NCBI RefSeq assembly: GCF_001293465.1
Contig: NZ_JSYZ01000009.1
Location: 475,090 to 539,089, forward strand
DNA: 64,000 nt
Origin: Pseudomonas asplenii
GTDB taxonomy: Bacteria; Pseudomonadota; Gammaproteobacteria; Pseudomonadales; Pseudomonadaceae
Direction: 5' to 3'
Both the position numbers and the translations under genes were made by a program. Positions within the stretch are counted from its first letter, which is position 1, and each line of letters opens with the position of its first letter. Positions 40,913 to 50,392 of the stretch are shown here, piece after piece. Below the pieces are notes generated by a model. The model did not search any database and was not told the origin of the DNA. It saw only the letters and a program-made list of their open reading frames with translations.

Positions 40913-41503
40913 CTAAGTTTCAGCAATGCCCGCAAATTTCTCACGCAATTTATCAAGCGCCCTCTTGTAGCGCATTTTCGTAGCACTCAGGCCCATGTGC
41001 ATGATGTCGGCGATCTCCTGGAATTCCAGCTCTGCGACAAAACGTAGCACCAGGATTTCCCGGTCGATCGGGTTCACATGCACCAGCCAACGGTCCAGAC
41101 CACCCTTTTCTTCGGGCGCCGGCGTCTTCTCCTCGGAGGCCTCCTCGAGCGGATCGAGACTCAGGGCATCCATCAGGCGACGCTTGCGCCGCTCCTTGCG
41201 GTACTGGGTAATGCATTCGTTGTACGTGATGCTATAGAGCCATGTCTTGAACTTCGATTTACCCTCAAAGTTCTTGAGGCCATACAAGACCTTCAACATC
41301 ACTTCCTGACAGACATCATCCGCATCACGATCGTTCCCTAAATACCTTGAACAAACGCTGAACAAAGTTCGTTGATAGCGCCGCATCAACTCTTCGTAGG
41401 CGCGCGTCACGTGAAACAGCTCCGCATGCGAACGCGCCACCAGCTCCTCATCGGTGAGCTCGCGGGGGTCGTAACGCATCGATAGCGATTGGGTTTTATT
41501 CAA
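40913..41503 (-). CDS. sigX: ECF sigma factor SigX
   Basis: 196 residues: sigma region 2 (RYQRTLFSVCSRYLGNDRDADDVCQEVMLKVLYGL and KFKTWLYSITYNECI) and region 4 (NPIDREILVLRFVAELEFQEIADIMHMGLSATKMRYKRALDKLREK). It is linked to oprF and cmpX, the envelope-stress cluster of Pseudomonas. No anti-sigma factor gene is next to it, as is usual for SigX. Confidence 0.96.
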   Translation of the reverse strand: MNKTQSLSMRYDPRELTDEELVARSHAELFHVTRAYEELMRRYQRTLFSVCSRYLGNDRDADDVCQEVMLKVLYGLKNFEGKSKFKTWLYSITYNECITQYRKERRKRRLMDALSLDPLEEASEEKTPAPEEKGGLDRWLVHVNPIDREILVLRFVAELEFQEIADIMHMGLSATKMRYKRALDKLREKFAGIAET

Positions 41504-41593
41504 AACGAGTCTTGCCGACAGTCAGGTCAATGGCCGCCGCGGCCCCGGGCTGGGGGCTTTTTGCGGCGGCATACATTAGCAGGGTTTGCCGGT

Positions 41594-42418
41594 TTAGCGG
41601 CTACTCACATGCTGTTCCAGCAGGATCCGATTGGAGAGAGAGACTAGCTCACCCTCGTCGGTCAGCAATGTGGTCTTAACCGTGCCGATCTCTTCGATCT
41701 GCCCTTCGACCTCGCCAACTCGCACTTGTTGCCCAACCTGGTACAACTCGCGCACATAGATTCCCGCCAGGATCTGCCCGGCAATTTCCCGGCTCCCCAG
41801 GCCCAGGGCCAGCGCCACGGCCAGACCAACGGTAATGAGCACGATCACGATCACATGGTTCAGCAGGTCGGTCTTGACCTCCAGCTGACTGATCGCCACC
41901 GAAATACTGATGATCACCACCAGGCCCTGGGCCACGCGCCCCAGGCCACTGGCGTAATCCAGGCCGACGCCTTCGGCGGCGCCGCGCACCAGGCCGTTGA
42001 CCAGTTGCGCCAGCAGCATGCCGACCAGCAGCACCAGCGCCGCGCCGAACACCTTGGGCAGATACAGCGCCAGCATGTCGAGCGTCGCCGAAACCCGCTC
42101 CAGGCCCAGCGATTCCGCGGCGGAAACCAGGAAAATCAGCAGGATGAACCAATAGACGATCTTGCCGATCAGCGTCGAGATCGGCACCTGGATGCCCGCC
42201 CGGCCTAGCAGCTTGGTCAGGCCGGTACCGGCCATGAGGCGGTCCAGCCCCAGCTTGGCCAGCAGTTTGGACAACAGGGTATCGAGCAGCTTCGCCACGA
42301 CGAAGCCCAGCAGTACGACCACCAGGGCGCCAAACAGGTTCGGGATGAAGTTCGCGACCTTCGTCCACAACGCTGTCATCGCCGTCACCAGACTCCGAGT
42401 CCAGAGATCAAGTTCCAT
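41594..42418 (-). CDS. cmpX: MscS-like mechanosensitive channel CmpX
   Basis: 274 residues, the length of P. aeruginosa CmpX. It has a paired transmembrane region (LFGALVVVLLGFVVAKLL), three further hydrophobic helices, and a MscS-type beta domain at the end (GLGSREIAGQILAGIYVRELYQVGQQVRVGEVEGQIEEIGTVKTTLLTDEG). ATG at 42418 was used; a TTG two codons upstream overlaps the crfX stop. It belongs to the sigX-oprF cluster and may affect envelope tension and SigX activity. Confidence 0.92.
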   Translation of the reverse strand: MELDLWTRSLVTAMTALWTKVANFIPNLFGALVVVLLGFVVAKLLDTLLSKLLAKLGLDRLMAGTGLTKLLGRAGIQVPISTLIGKIVYWFILLIFLVSAAESLGLERVSATLDMLALYLPKVFGAALVLLVGMLLAQLVNGLVRGAAEGVGLDYASGLGRVAQGLVVIISISVAISQLEVKTDLLNHVIVIVLITVGLAVALALGLGSREIAGQILAGIYVRELYQVGQQVRVGEVEGQIEEIGTVKTTLLTDEGELVSLSNRILLEQHVSSR

Positions 42419-42420
42419 AT

Positions 42421-42669
42421 TCAATCAGCCTTATCCGCAGAGCGGGAACCAGGGGTACGACGAGAAACCGGCATCACATGGGCCGATCCATTGTTCAGGG
42501 CGATCATCAGCGCTTGCAGCCAGCGCCCCAGCAGACTGAAGAGATCGCCCGCGCCAACCTGGCGGTTGGCGGTTTTCAGCACACGGCCCAGGCACGCGTC
42601 GTCATCACGAGGTGTGGACGGCGAGGCCTTGAGCATGTCACGCAGAGACTGTTCAAACGGATCGTGCAT
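42421..42669 (-). CDS. crfX: CrfX small protein of the sigX cluster
   Basis: 82 residues: MHDPFEQSLRDMLKASPSTPRDDDACLGRVLKTANRQVGAGDLFSLLG.. is the recognisable start, at the position of crfX/cfrX between cmpX and cmaX. There is no membrane segment and its function is unknown. ATG at 42669 follows AGAGG; a GTG two codons upstream is open but closer to the ribosome binding site. It is transcribed with cmpX, with which it nearly overlaps. Confidence 0.85.
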   Translation of the reverse strand: MHDPFEQSLRDMLKASPSTPRDDDACLGRVLKTANRQVGAGDLFSLLGRWLQALMIALNNGSAHVMPVSRRTPGSRSADKAD

Positions 42670-42733
42670 AAGCACCTCTCGGAATGTCTTGAAAAGACGC
42701 GATCGGATTTTTCCGGGTCACATGCAACATCCT

Positions 42734-43729
42734 TCAGAGCCAGCGCAAACGACGAAACAGCCACCACTGCCCGAGCGCCACGGCGACGATCAGCAGGCAG
42801 GCGATGACAAAACCATAGGGGTCCTGGGAGCCCGGAATCCCGCCGACGTTGATCCCCAGCAGGCCGGTGAGAAAGCTCATCGGCAGGAAGATCCCGGTGA
42901 TGATCCCGAAGCGGTACATGATCTTGTTCATGTGCTGGTTCAGGCGCCGGTCCTCGGCGTCAAGCAGCAGCCCCACGCGCTCGCGGGTCAGTTCGAGCTC
43001 CTCGAGATAGCGGGTCAGGCTGTTGTTCAATTCGTTCCAGTAGTCGGCATCGTCACTGGCGAACCAGGGCAGTTTGATCCGCGTCAACTGGCCGAAGATG
43101 TCCCGCTGTGGCGCCAGGAAGCGCTTCAGTCCGGCGGCCCGGCGACGGATCTGCACGACCGCCCCATGCTCTGGGCAATACCGCTCGTCGGAATCTGCCT
43201 TTTCTTCCTCGGCATCGACCACTTCCGAGAGCTCGCCGATCAAATCCTGGACCTTCATCGTCAGGTGCTGGGCGATGTACAGGATGAGTTCGGAAGCGGT
43301 TTTCGGCCCCTGGCCCTCCTCCAGTTGCGCCAGCAACTCATCGGTTGCCCGCAATGGCCGCAGGCGCAGGGAAATCACCCGGCTGGCCGAGGCGAAAATG
43401 CGTGCCGAAACCATGTCCTCGGGCTCGGCGCCCGGATTGAGGTTGACCCCGCGCAGGAACAGCAGCAATTCGCTGTCCGGCAACGGCAACAGGCGCGGGC
43501 GGGTGTTCTCCTCCAGCAGCAGGTTGCAGCTGAATTCACTCAGCCCGCTGGAATGACGCAGCCAGGTCCGGGTTTGTGGATGGCTGCGATCCCAGTGCAG
43601 CCAGAGGCTTTCCTCCGGCTGCAACTGCAGGTCATCCAGCTCGGTCCGAGCAATCGAGCGCGCACCACCCTCACCATCGAGAACCAGGGCATGGACCAGC
43701 CCCCATTGCGCGTTGTCTTCCTCGAACAT
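42734..43729 (-). CDS. cmaX: CorA/ZntB-family divalent metal transporter (CmaX)
   Basis: 331 residues. A long helical cytoplasmic domain is followed by two transmembrane helices at about 270-295 and 300-325. The pore motif between them is LLGINVGGIPG, the GxN form (GIN) as in ZntB rather than the GMN of CorA. Its neighbours sigX, cmpX and crfX match the Pseudomonas cmaX locus. It may transport Zn2+ or Mg2+; the ion cannot be told from the sequence. Confidence 0.9.
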   Translation of the reverse strand: MFEEDNAQWGLVHALVLDGEGGARSIARTELDDLQLQPEESLWLHWDRSHPQTRTWLRHSSGLSEFSCNLLLEENTRPRLLPLPDSELLLFLRGVNLNPGAEPEDMVSARIFASASRVISLRLRPLRATDELLAQLEEGQGPKTASELILYIAQHLTMKVQDLIGELSEVVDAEEEKADSDERYCPEHGAVVQIRRRAAGLKRFLAPQRDIFGQLTRIKLPWFASDDADYWNELNNSLTRYLEELELTRERVGLLLDAEDRRLNQHMNKIMYRFGIITGIFLPMSFLTGLLGINVGGIPGSQDPYGFVIACLLIVAVALGQWWLFRRLRWL

Positions 43730-43757
43730 CCCTACCCCTGTGGTCTACTGCGAAAAG

Positions 43758-44249
43758 TCATTCAGGCATCTTCAGCGGGCTGGGCGAAACGATGATCCCG
43801 TTGTTGTCCGCGTAAACGTATTCGCCCGGCCGAAATGTGACGCCGGCAAAGGTCACCGGCACATTCAGGTCACCGATACCGCGCTTGTCGGTCTTCATCG
43901 GATGGCTGGCCAGGGCCTGCACGCCCAGGTCGGTCTGCGCGATCACATCGACGTCGCGGATGCAGCCATAGACCACCAGACCTTCCCAACCGTTCTTCGC
44001 CGCCTTCTCGGCCAGCATGTCCCCGAGCAGTGCGCGACGCAGCGAGCCCCCACCATCGACGACCAGAACCTTGCCGCGGCCATCGACCTCGACCTGTTCC
44101 TTGACCAGGGAGTTGTCCTCGAAACACTTGATGGTCACGATCTGACCCCCGAAGGAATCGCGACCACCGAAGTTGCTGAACATCGGCTCAAGCACCTGTA
44201 CCTGATCCGGATAGGCATCGCACAGGTCGGGAGTGACGTAATGGTTCAT
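43758..44249 (-). CDS. rraA: Ribonuclease activity regulator RraA family protein
   Basis: 163 residues with the RraA fold: [49 protein letters not shown] and the N-terminal [23 protein letters not shown]. RraA proteins bind RNase E and lower its activity; some members are HMG/oxaloacetate aldolases. The gene stands between cmaX and the hydrolase, as in other Pseudomonas. Confidence 0.93.
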   Translation of the reverse strand: MNHYVTPDLCDAYPDQVQVLEPMFSNFGGRDSFGGQIVTIKCFEDNSLVKEQVEVDGRGKVLVVDGGGSLRRALLGDMLAEKAAKNGWEGLVVYGCIRDVDVIAQTDLGVQALASHPMKTDKRGIGDLNVPVTFAGVTFRPGEYVYADNNGIIVSPSPLKMPE

Positions 44250-44407
44250 GGACTAACTCCTGTAGGTGAGAGACCGCAATCGAGGCGCCAACCCTCCCCG
44301 GCACCTCTTCAAAGAAACGCTCTGCCCGGCCGATTGTTTAGACAATGACCAGAAATGCTCAATGCGTCATATGTTAGCCGCAACGCCCCTGAAGCGGAAT
44401 GCCCTTG

Positions 44408-45397
44408 TCAGAGCGCTTGCTGAACCTCGCCTGACTGAGGCGCCATAAAAGCCTGCTGATCACGCAACCAGTCAGCCACCAAAGGCCATACCTCGGCCTG
44501 GGCCGGCTTGCTGACCAGCATCTCGACGTGGCCGAATTCCGAACTGAACCCGGCCTCCCGGCCCAGGCAGATGAAGCGCTTGAGGGGCGAGCCGATCTGC
44601 TCGAACAATTTGCGGCAGGCCCAGGCCGGGTCCTGCCGGTCGCCGTCGGCGCTCACCGCCAGCACCGGCACGTCGACCTCCGCCAGGCCCTCCCACCAAT
44701 TGCGCTCCTTGTCGCCGAAACGGCCGAACAGGCCGTACCAGCGCATGCTTTCCAGGGCCAGGCCGATCGGCTCGTCCTCCAGGCCGCGCTTGAGGCGCGA
44801 ACCGGACAGGTGGGGAAAGCGCTTGAGCAGAAAACGCCCGCTCCACTCCACCGGTGGAATCTTCAGCGGCCAGTAGTTACGGCTGACCTGGCAACCGAAC
44901 AATGCCGCCGAAGCCACCGCCGGCGCGCCCAGGTATTGGCCGCCGAGGGCCGCCGCCAGGGTCGTGCCGCCGAGGGAATGGCCGATCCAGTGGGGAACCT
45001 GGCCACTCTGTTCACGGACGAAGGCAGCGATCGCCGGCAGATCGTAGCGGGCGTAGTCGGCCACGCGATTGCGGCGATAGTCCTGGTTGCGCACGGAAAG
45101 ACCATGGCCGCGCATCTCCGGCACCCAGACATCGAACCCGGCACGCGCCAGGTAGGCGCCCAGGCCAATGCCCTTGGGCGAGAACCAGAAGCGCCGGTTG
45201 GAGAAACTGCCATGCAGGAGAATGACCGGCACGCCACGGGCCTGCGGTTCGTCGGCCAGGCCCAGGCGGGTCACCGCCAGCTCGACCGAGGCATCGGGGC
45301 TGTTGCCCGGTTTCAAACGATAGACGTCTTCGCTCAGATCGCCACGACGCTCGGCGCTGAGCAAAGCCACCGGAAAAAGATCACTGCTGCTTTGCAT
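44408..45397 (-). CDS. Alpha/beta-hydrolase family protein
   Basis: 329 residues. The oxyanion stretch is VILLHGSFSNRRFWF, and the nucleophile elbow is GHSLGG in VPHWIGHSLGGTTLAAALGG. An acid is expected in the ADGDRQDP stretch, and the catalytic His in EFGHVEML. It is a cytoplasmic esterase/lipase-like enzyme of unknown substrate, conserved between rraA and ppsA in Pseudomonas. ATG at 45397 was preferred over a TTG five codons upstream. Confidence 0.8.
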   Translation of the reverse strand: MQSSSDLFPVALLSAERRGDLSEDVYRLKPGNSPDASVELAVTRLGLADEPQARGVPVILLHGSFSNRRFWFSPKGIGLGAYLARAGFDVWVPEMRGHGLSVRNQDYRRNRVADYARYDLPAIAAFVREQSGQVPHWIGHSLGGTTLAAALGGQYLGAPAVASAALFGCQVSRNYWPLKIPPVEWSGRFLLKRFPHLSGSRLKRGLEDEPIGLALESMRWYGLFGRFGDKERNWWEGLAEVDVPVLAVSADGDRQDPAWACRKLFEQIGSPLKRFICLGREAGFSSEFGHVEMLVSKPAQAEVWPLVADWLRDQQAFMAPQSGEVQQAL

Positions 45398-45528
45398 AAG
45401 GCTCTTGCACAAAAAAGGGCGATGCCGGCATGGCTTCGCCCCATGTAATACCCAGACCGACCTATCTCGCGTGCCCCTGTGGGATACACTATTGCTGTGG
45501 GACGCGCCGCTCCTGTGGATACACCGCC

Positions 45529-45606
45529 CCTGTAGGAGCAGGGCTTGCCCGCGAAGAGGGCCTTGAGCCCGCTAAAAGCTTCGCGGGCAAGCCCTGCTCC
45601 TACAGG
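45529..45606. repeat. REP pair (perfect 28-bp inverted repeat)
   Basis: Arms at 45529-45556 and 45579-45606 are perfect reverse complements around a 22-base spacer, with the Pseudomonas REP core. It lies 42 bases beyond the ppsA stop codon. Short imperfect repeats of CCTGTGG type precede it at about 45475-45530. REP doublets often sit at 3' ends and can be transcript stabilisers or terminators. Confidence 0.9.
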
Positions 45607-45648
45607 TGGCGCGCCCCACAGGGGGGCGGCGCGAGATCGGCTGGCGAT

Positions 45649-48018
45649 TTACGCCTGGCCTTCAGCCAGGAAGAACCAGGTTTCCAGCACGGTATCCGGG
45701 TTCAGGGACACGCTTTCGATGCCCTGTTCCATCAGCCAGCGCGCCAGGTCCGGGTGGTCGGACGGGCCCTGGCCGCAGATGCCGATGTACTTGCCGGCCT
45801 TGTTGCAGGCCTGGATGGCATTGGACAGCAGCTTCTTGACCGCCGGGTTACGCTCGTCGAACAGGTGCGCGATGATCCCGGAGTCACGGTCCAGGCCCAG
45901 GGTCAGCTGGGTCAGGTCGTTGGAACCGATGGAGAAGCCGTCGAAGTGCTCGAGGAACTCGTCGGCCAGGATCGCGTTGGACGGCAGTTCGCACATCATG
46001 ATCACCCGCAGGCCGTTCTCGCCGCGGGCCAGGCCATTGGCCGCCAGCAGCTCGACCACCTGGCTGGCTTCGCCCAGGGTACGGACGAACGGCACCATGA
46101 TCTCGACGTTGGTCAGGCCCATTTCGTTGCGCACGCGCTTGAGCGCACGGCACTCGAGTTCGAAGCAGTCACGGAACGAGTCGCTGATGTAGCGTGAGGC
46201 ACCACGGAAGCCCAGCATCGGGTTTTCTTCTTCCGGCTCGTAGAGCTTGCCGCCGATCAGGTTGGCGTATTCGTTGGACTTGAAGTCCGACAGGCGCACG
46301 ATGACCTTCTTCGGCCAGAACGCCGCCGCCAGGGTACTGATGCCCTCGACCAGCTTCTCGACATAGAAGCCGACCGGATCGTCGTAGCCGGCGATGCGCT
46401 TGTCGACGCTGTCCTTGATCTCCGACGGCAGGCCGGCGTAGTTGAGCAGCGCCTTGGGGTGCACGCCGATCATGCGGTTGATGATGAACTCCAGGCGGGC
46501 CAGGCCCACACCGGCGTTCGGCAGTTGCGCGAAGTCGAAGGCACGGTCCGGGTTGCCGACGTTCATCATGATCTTGAACGGCAGTTCCGGCATGGCGTCG
46601 ACGGAGTTCTTCTTGATGTCGAAGCCCAGTTCGCCTTCGAAGATGTAGCCGGTGTCGCCTTCGGCGCAGGAAACGGTCACGCCCTGGCCGTCCTTGAGCA
46701 GTTCGGTGGCGTTGCCGCAACCGACCACTGCCGGAATCCCCAGCTCACGGGCGATGATCGCCGCGTGGCAGGTACGGCCGCCGCGGTTGGTGACGATGGC
46801 GCTGGCGCGCTTCATCACCGGTTCCCAGTCCGGGTCGGTCATGTCGGAGACCAGCACGTCGCCGACCTGGACCTTGTCCATCTCGGTCACGTCGCGAATG
46901 ATGCGGACCTTGCCGGCACCGATGCGCTGGCCGATGGCACGACCCTCGACCAGTACGGTGCCCTTTTCCTTGAGCAGGTAGCGCTCCATGACGTTGGCGC
47001 TGGCACGGCTCTTCACGGTTTCAGGGCGGGCCTGCACGATGTACAGCTTGCCGTCGTCACCGTCCTTGGCCCATTCGATGTCCATCGGGCACTGGTAGTG
47101 CTTCTCGATGATCATCGCCTGTTTGGCCAGTTCGCTGACCTCCGCGTCGCTCAGGCAGAAACGCGCGCGATCGGCCTTGTCGACCTCGACGGTCTTGACC
47201 GAACGACCGGCCTTGGCCTCGTCGCCGTAGATCATCTTGATCGCCTTGCTGCCCAGGTTGCGGCGCAGGATCGCCGGACGGCCGGCAGCCAGGGTGCTCT
47301 TGTGGACATAGAATTCGTCCGGGTTCACCGCGCCCTGCACGACGGTTTCACCCAGGCCGTAGGCGCCGGTGATGAACACCACGTCACGGAAGCCCGACTC
47401 GGTGTCGAGGGTGAACATCACGCCGGCGGTGCCGGTTTCCGAACGGACCATGCGCTGCACGCCAGCCGACAGGGCCACCAGCTTGTGGTCGAAGCCCTGG
47501 TGCACGCGATAGGAAATGGCGCGGTCGTTGAACAGCGAGGCGAAGACTTCCTTGGCCGCGCGGATGACGTTGTCCACGCCACGGATGTTCAGGAAGGTTT
47601 CCTGCTGGCCGGCGAAGGAAGCGTCCGGCAGGTCTTCGGCGGTCGCCGAGGAGCGCACGGCCACGGCCATGTCCGGGTTGCCCGCCGACAGGGTGGCGAA
47701 GGCGGCGCGGATTTCGCTGTTGAGGCGCTCGGGGAACTCCGCTTCCATGATCCACTGGCGGATCTGGGCGCCGGTTTTGGCCAGCGCATTGACGTCATCG
47801 ACATCCAGCGCGTCGAGCGCGGCGTGGATGCGGTCGTTCAGGCCACTCTGTTCGAGAAAATCGCGATACGCCTGAGCCGTAGTGGCAAAGCCGCCGGGAA
47901 CCGATACACCGGCGCCCGCGAGGTTACTGATCATCTCGCCAAGGGATGCGTTCTTGCCCCCTACGTGCTCCACATCATGGACGCCGAGCTTATCGAGGGA
48001 AACTACGTACTCTACCAA
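45649..48018 (-). CDS. ppsA: Phosphoenolpyruvate synthase
   Basis: 789 residues. The N-terminal ATP-binding domain starts [28 protein letters not shown]. The phosphohistidine swivel is [23 protein letters not shown]. The C-terminal pyruvate-binding domain ends [32 protein letters not shown]. It makes PEP from pyruvate plus ATP for gluconeogenesis. It is divergent from ppsR, its regulator, over a 176-base shared promoter region. Confidence 0.97.
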   Translation of the reverse strand: MVEYVVSLDKLGVHDVEHVGGKNASLGEMISNLAGAGVSVPGGFATTAQAYRDFLEQSGLNDRIHAALDALDVDDVNALAKTGAQIRQWIMEAEFPERLNSEIRAAFATLSAGNPDMAVAVRSSATAEDLPDASFAGQQETFLNIRGVDNVIRAAKEVFASLFNDRAISYRVHQGFDHKLVALSAGVQRMVRSETGTAGVMFTLDTESGFRDVVFITGAYGLGETVVQGAVNPDEFYVHKSTLAAGRPAILRRNLGSKAIKMIYGDEAKAGRSVKTVEVDKADRARFCLSDAEVSELAKQAMIIEKHYQCPMDIEWAKDGDDGKLYIVQARPETVKSRASANVMERYLLKEKGTVLVEGRAIGQRIGAGKVRIIRDVTEMDKVQVGDVLVSDMTDPDWEPVMKRASAIVTNRGGRTCHAAIIARELGIPAVVGCGNATELLKDGQGVTVSCAEGDTGYIFEGELGFDIKKNSVDAMPELPFKIMMNVGNPDRAFDFAQLPNAGVGLARLEFIINRMIGVHPKALLNYAGLPSEIKDSVDKRIAGYDDPVGFYVEKLVEGISTLAAAFWPKKVIVRLSDFKSNEYANLIGGKLYEPEEENPMLGFRGASRYISDSFRDCFELECRALKRVRNEMGLTNVEIMVPFVRTLGEASQVVELLAANGLARGENGLRVIMMCELPSNAILADEFLEHFDGFSIGSNDLTQLTLGLDRDSGIIAHLFDERNPAVKKLLSNAIQACNKAGKYIGICGQGPSDHPDLARWLMEQGIESVSLNPDTVLETWFFLAEGQA

Positions 48019-48194
48019 GGTGATCTCTCCACTGACTGTGTTGGATGAAGCTCAGGGCGGGCCAAATTCAATGGCTGGTCGATCCGCTCTGTGGCCTGGA
48101 CCTGGAAAATAAGTGAAAATGCCAGCCATTCCAGGCCGGCAAATCCTGCCTATCATATCCAAGAATCGTCATCAGCTTAAGGCCCAAGGTGCAA

Positions 48195-49013
48195 ATGAAA
48201 CGATCTGCTTTCTTTATCTCCGATGGCACCGGCATCACCGCCGAAACCCTGGGTCAAAGCCTGTTGGCGCAGTTCGAGAACATTACCTTCGCCAAATCCA
48301 CGCAACCGTACATCGACAGCGTGGACAAGGCCCGGGCCATGGTCCAGAAGATCAACAGTGCCGCCGAGCGGGACGGTTTCCGCCCGATCATCTTCGACAC
48401 CATCGTCAATCAGGACATTCGTGAGATTCTCGCCACGTCCAATGGTTTCATGATCGACATATTTTCCACCTTCCTCGCCCCGCTGGAGCAGGAGTTGAGC
48501 GAGCACTCCTCCTACTCCGTGGGCAAATCCCACTCCATTGGCGGCAACTCCAACTACATGGAGCGGATCGAGGCGGTGAACTTCGCCCTCGACAACGACG
48601 ATGGCGCCCGCACCCACTACTACGACAAGGCCGACCTGATTCTGGTCGGCGTGTCGCGCTGCGGCAAGACGCCGACATGCCTGTACATGGCGATGCAGTT
48701 CGGCATCCGGGCAGCCAACTACCCGCTGACCGAGGAAGACATGGAGCGCCTGCAACTGCCGACCGCCCTGCGTGCCCACCAGCACAAGCTGTTCGGCCTG
48801 ACCATCGACCCCGACCGCCTGACCGCGATCCGCAACGAACGCAAGCCCAACAGCCGCTATTCGAGCTATGCCCAGTGCGAATTCGAGGTGCGCGAGGTGG
48901 AAAACCTGTTCCGCCGGGAAAACATTCCGCACATCAACTCCACGCATTTTTCCGTGGAGGAGATTTCGGCGAAGATCCTCGTGGAGAAAGGCGTGGAGCG
49001 GCGGTTCAAGTAG
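48195..49013 (+). CDS. ppsR: PEP synthase regulatory kinase/phosphorylase PpsR
   Basis: 272 residues of the DUF299 (PSRP) family: [22 protein letters not shown] at the start and the P-loop-like [15 protein letters not shown] in the middle. It inactivates PpsA by ADP-dependent phosphorylation and reactivates it by phosphorolysis. ATG at 48195 follows AAGG by five bases; a GTG two codons before overlaps that site and is less likely. It is divergent from ppsA. Confidence 0.95.
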   Translation: MKRSAFFISDGTGITAETLGQSLLAQFENITFAKSTQPYIDSVDKARAMVQKINSAAERDGFRPIIFDTIVNQDIREILATSNGFMIDIFSTFLAPLEQELSEHSSYSVGKSHSIGGNSNYMERIEAVNFALDNDDGARTHYYDKADLILVGVSRCGKTPTCLYMAMQFGIRAANYPLTEEDMERLQLPTALRAHQHKLFGLTIDPDRLTAIRNERKPNSRYSSYAQCEFEVREVENLFRRENIPHINSTHFSVEEISAKILVEKGVERRFK

Positions 49014-49047
49014 GGTTCCCGCAGGTCTGGTGGCAGGGTAAACCGCA

Positions 49048-49109
49048 TTCGCGGGCAAGCCCGGCTCCTACAGACGCCGATCCCTGCGGGAGCCGGGCCT
49101 GCCCGCGAA
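49048..49109. repeat. REP pair between ppsR and prpF
   Basis: Two REP units in opposite orientation (49048-49073 and 49084-49109), a few mismatches apart, lie between the convergent ppsR and prpF genes, where they may also serve as terminator. Confidence 0.8.
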
Positions 49110-49134
49110 CAGGCTCCTACAGGGACCACCGGAC

Positions 49135-50325
49135 TCAGAACGCGTCGCCCGGCACCCGCACCCAGCCTTCCATCAGCACCCGCGCGCTGCGGCTCATGAT
49201 GGCCTTGACCACGGTCCATTCACCGTCGGCCTGGGTGGCCTCGGCACCGACCCGCAGGGTTCCCGACGGGTGGCCGAAACGCACCGAACTGCGCTCGCCG
49301 CCGCCCGCCGCCAGGTTCACCAAAGTCCCGGGAATCGCCGCCGCCGTGCCGATAGCCACCGCCGCGGTGCCCATCATGGCGTGGTGCAGCTTGCCCATCG
49401 ACAGCGCCCGCACCAGCAGGTCCAGGTCACCAGCCGCCACCGCCTTGCCACTTGATGCGGTGTAGCTGGCCGGCGGCGCGACGAAGGCGACTTTCGGCGT
49501 GTGCTGACGCTTGGCCGCCTCGTCAAGGCGCCCGATCAGCCCCATGCGCAGCGCACCATGGGCACGAATGGTCTCGAACATCGCCAGGGCCTTGGGATCG
49601 CCGTTGATGTCGCCCTGCAGCTCGGTACCGGTGTAGCCGATATCCGCGGCATTGACGAAAATCGTCGGGATCCCGGCATTGATCAGGGTCGCCTTGAAAG
49701 TGCCGACACCCGGTACCTCCAGGTCATCCACCAGATTGCCGGTGGGAAACATCGAACCGCCGGCGCCCTCCTCCTCGGCGGCCGGGTCCATGAACTCCAA
49801 CTGCACCTCGGCGGCCGGAAAGGTCACGCCATCGAGCTCGAAGTCGCCGGTTTCCTGCACCTGGCCGTCGGTGATCGGTACATGGGCGATGATGGTCTTG
49901 CCGATGTTCACCTGCCAGATCCGCACCACCGCCACGCCGTTGCGCGGAACCCGCTCGGCACCCACCAGGCCGGCACTGATGGCGAACGAGCCGACCGCCG
50001 CCGACAGGTTGCCGCAGTTGCCGCTCCAGTCGATGAACGGTTTGTCGATCGACACCTGGCCGAACAGGTAGTCGACGTCGTGGTCGGCCTTGATGCTGCG
50101 TGACAGGATCACCGTCTTGCTGGTGCTGGAGGTCGCCCCCCCCATCCCGTCGATCTGTTTTTCATAGGGATCGGGGCTGCCGATGACCCGCAGCAACAGC
50201 GCATCACGCGCCGCACCGGGCAACTGCGCCGCCTCGGGCAGGTCGTTGAGGTTGAAGAACACTCCCTTGCTGGTGCCGCCACGCATGTAGGTGGCGGGGA
50301 TCCTGATTTGTGCTGCGTGGGTCAT
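49135..50325 (-). CDS. prpF: 2-Methylaconitate cis-trans isomerase PrpF
   Basis: 396 residues with PrpF blocks near the N-terminus (RIPATYMRGGTSKGVFF, GSPDPYEKQIDGMGGATSSTSK), the catalytic-cysteine region DWSGNCGNLSAA, and a second half with NAGIPTIFVNA and KLHHAMMGTAAVAIG. It isomerises 2-methylaconitate made by AcnD in the methylcitrate cycle. ATG at 50325 was chosen over a longer frame. It is the last gene of the operon; a prpD gene would usually follow and does not. Confidence 0.93.
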   Translation of the reverse strand: MTHAAQIRIPATYMRGGTSKGVFFNLNDLPEAAQLPGAARDALLLRVIGSPDPYEKQIDGMGGATSSTSKTVILSRSIKADHDVDYLFGQVSIDKPFIDWSGNCGNLSAAVGSFAISAGLVGAERVPRNGVAVVRIWQVNIGKTIIAHVPITDGQVQETGDFELDGVTFPAAEVQLEFMDPAAEEEGAGGSMFPTGNLVDDLEVPGVGTFKATLINAGIPTIFVNAADIGYTGTELQGDINGDPKALAMFETIRAHGALRMGLIGRLDEAAKRQHTPKVAFVAPPASYTASSGKAVAAGDLDLLVRALSMGKLHHAMMGTAAVAIGTAAAIPGTLVNLAAGGGERSSVRFGHPSGTLRVGAEATQADGEWTVVKAIMSRSARVLMEGWVRVPGDAF

Positions 50326-50392
50326 GAAGCCTCCTGCGGGGCCTGCACACCTGGGTTGCGCGGCAGGACCGGAATGGGTTCGCATTCTTCTG

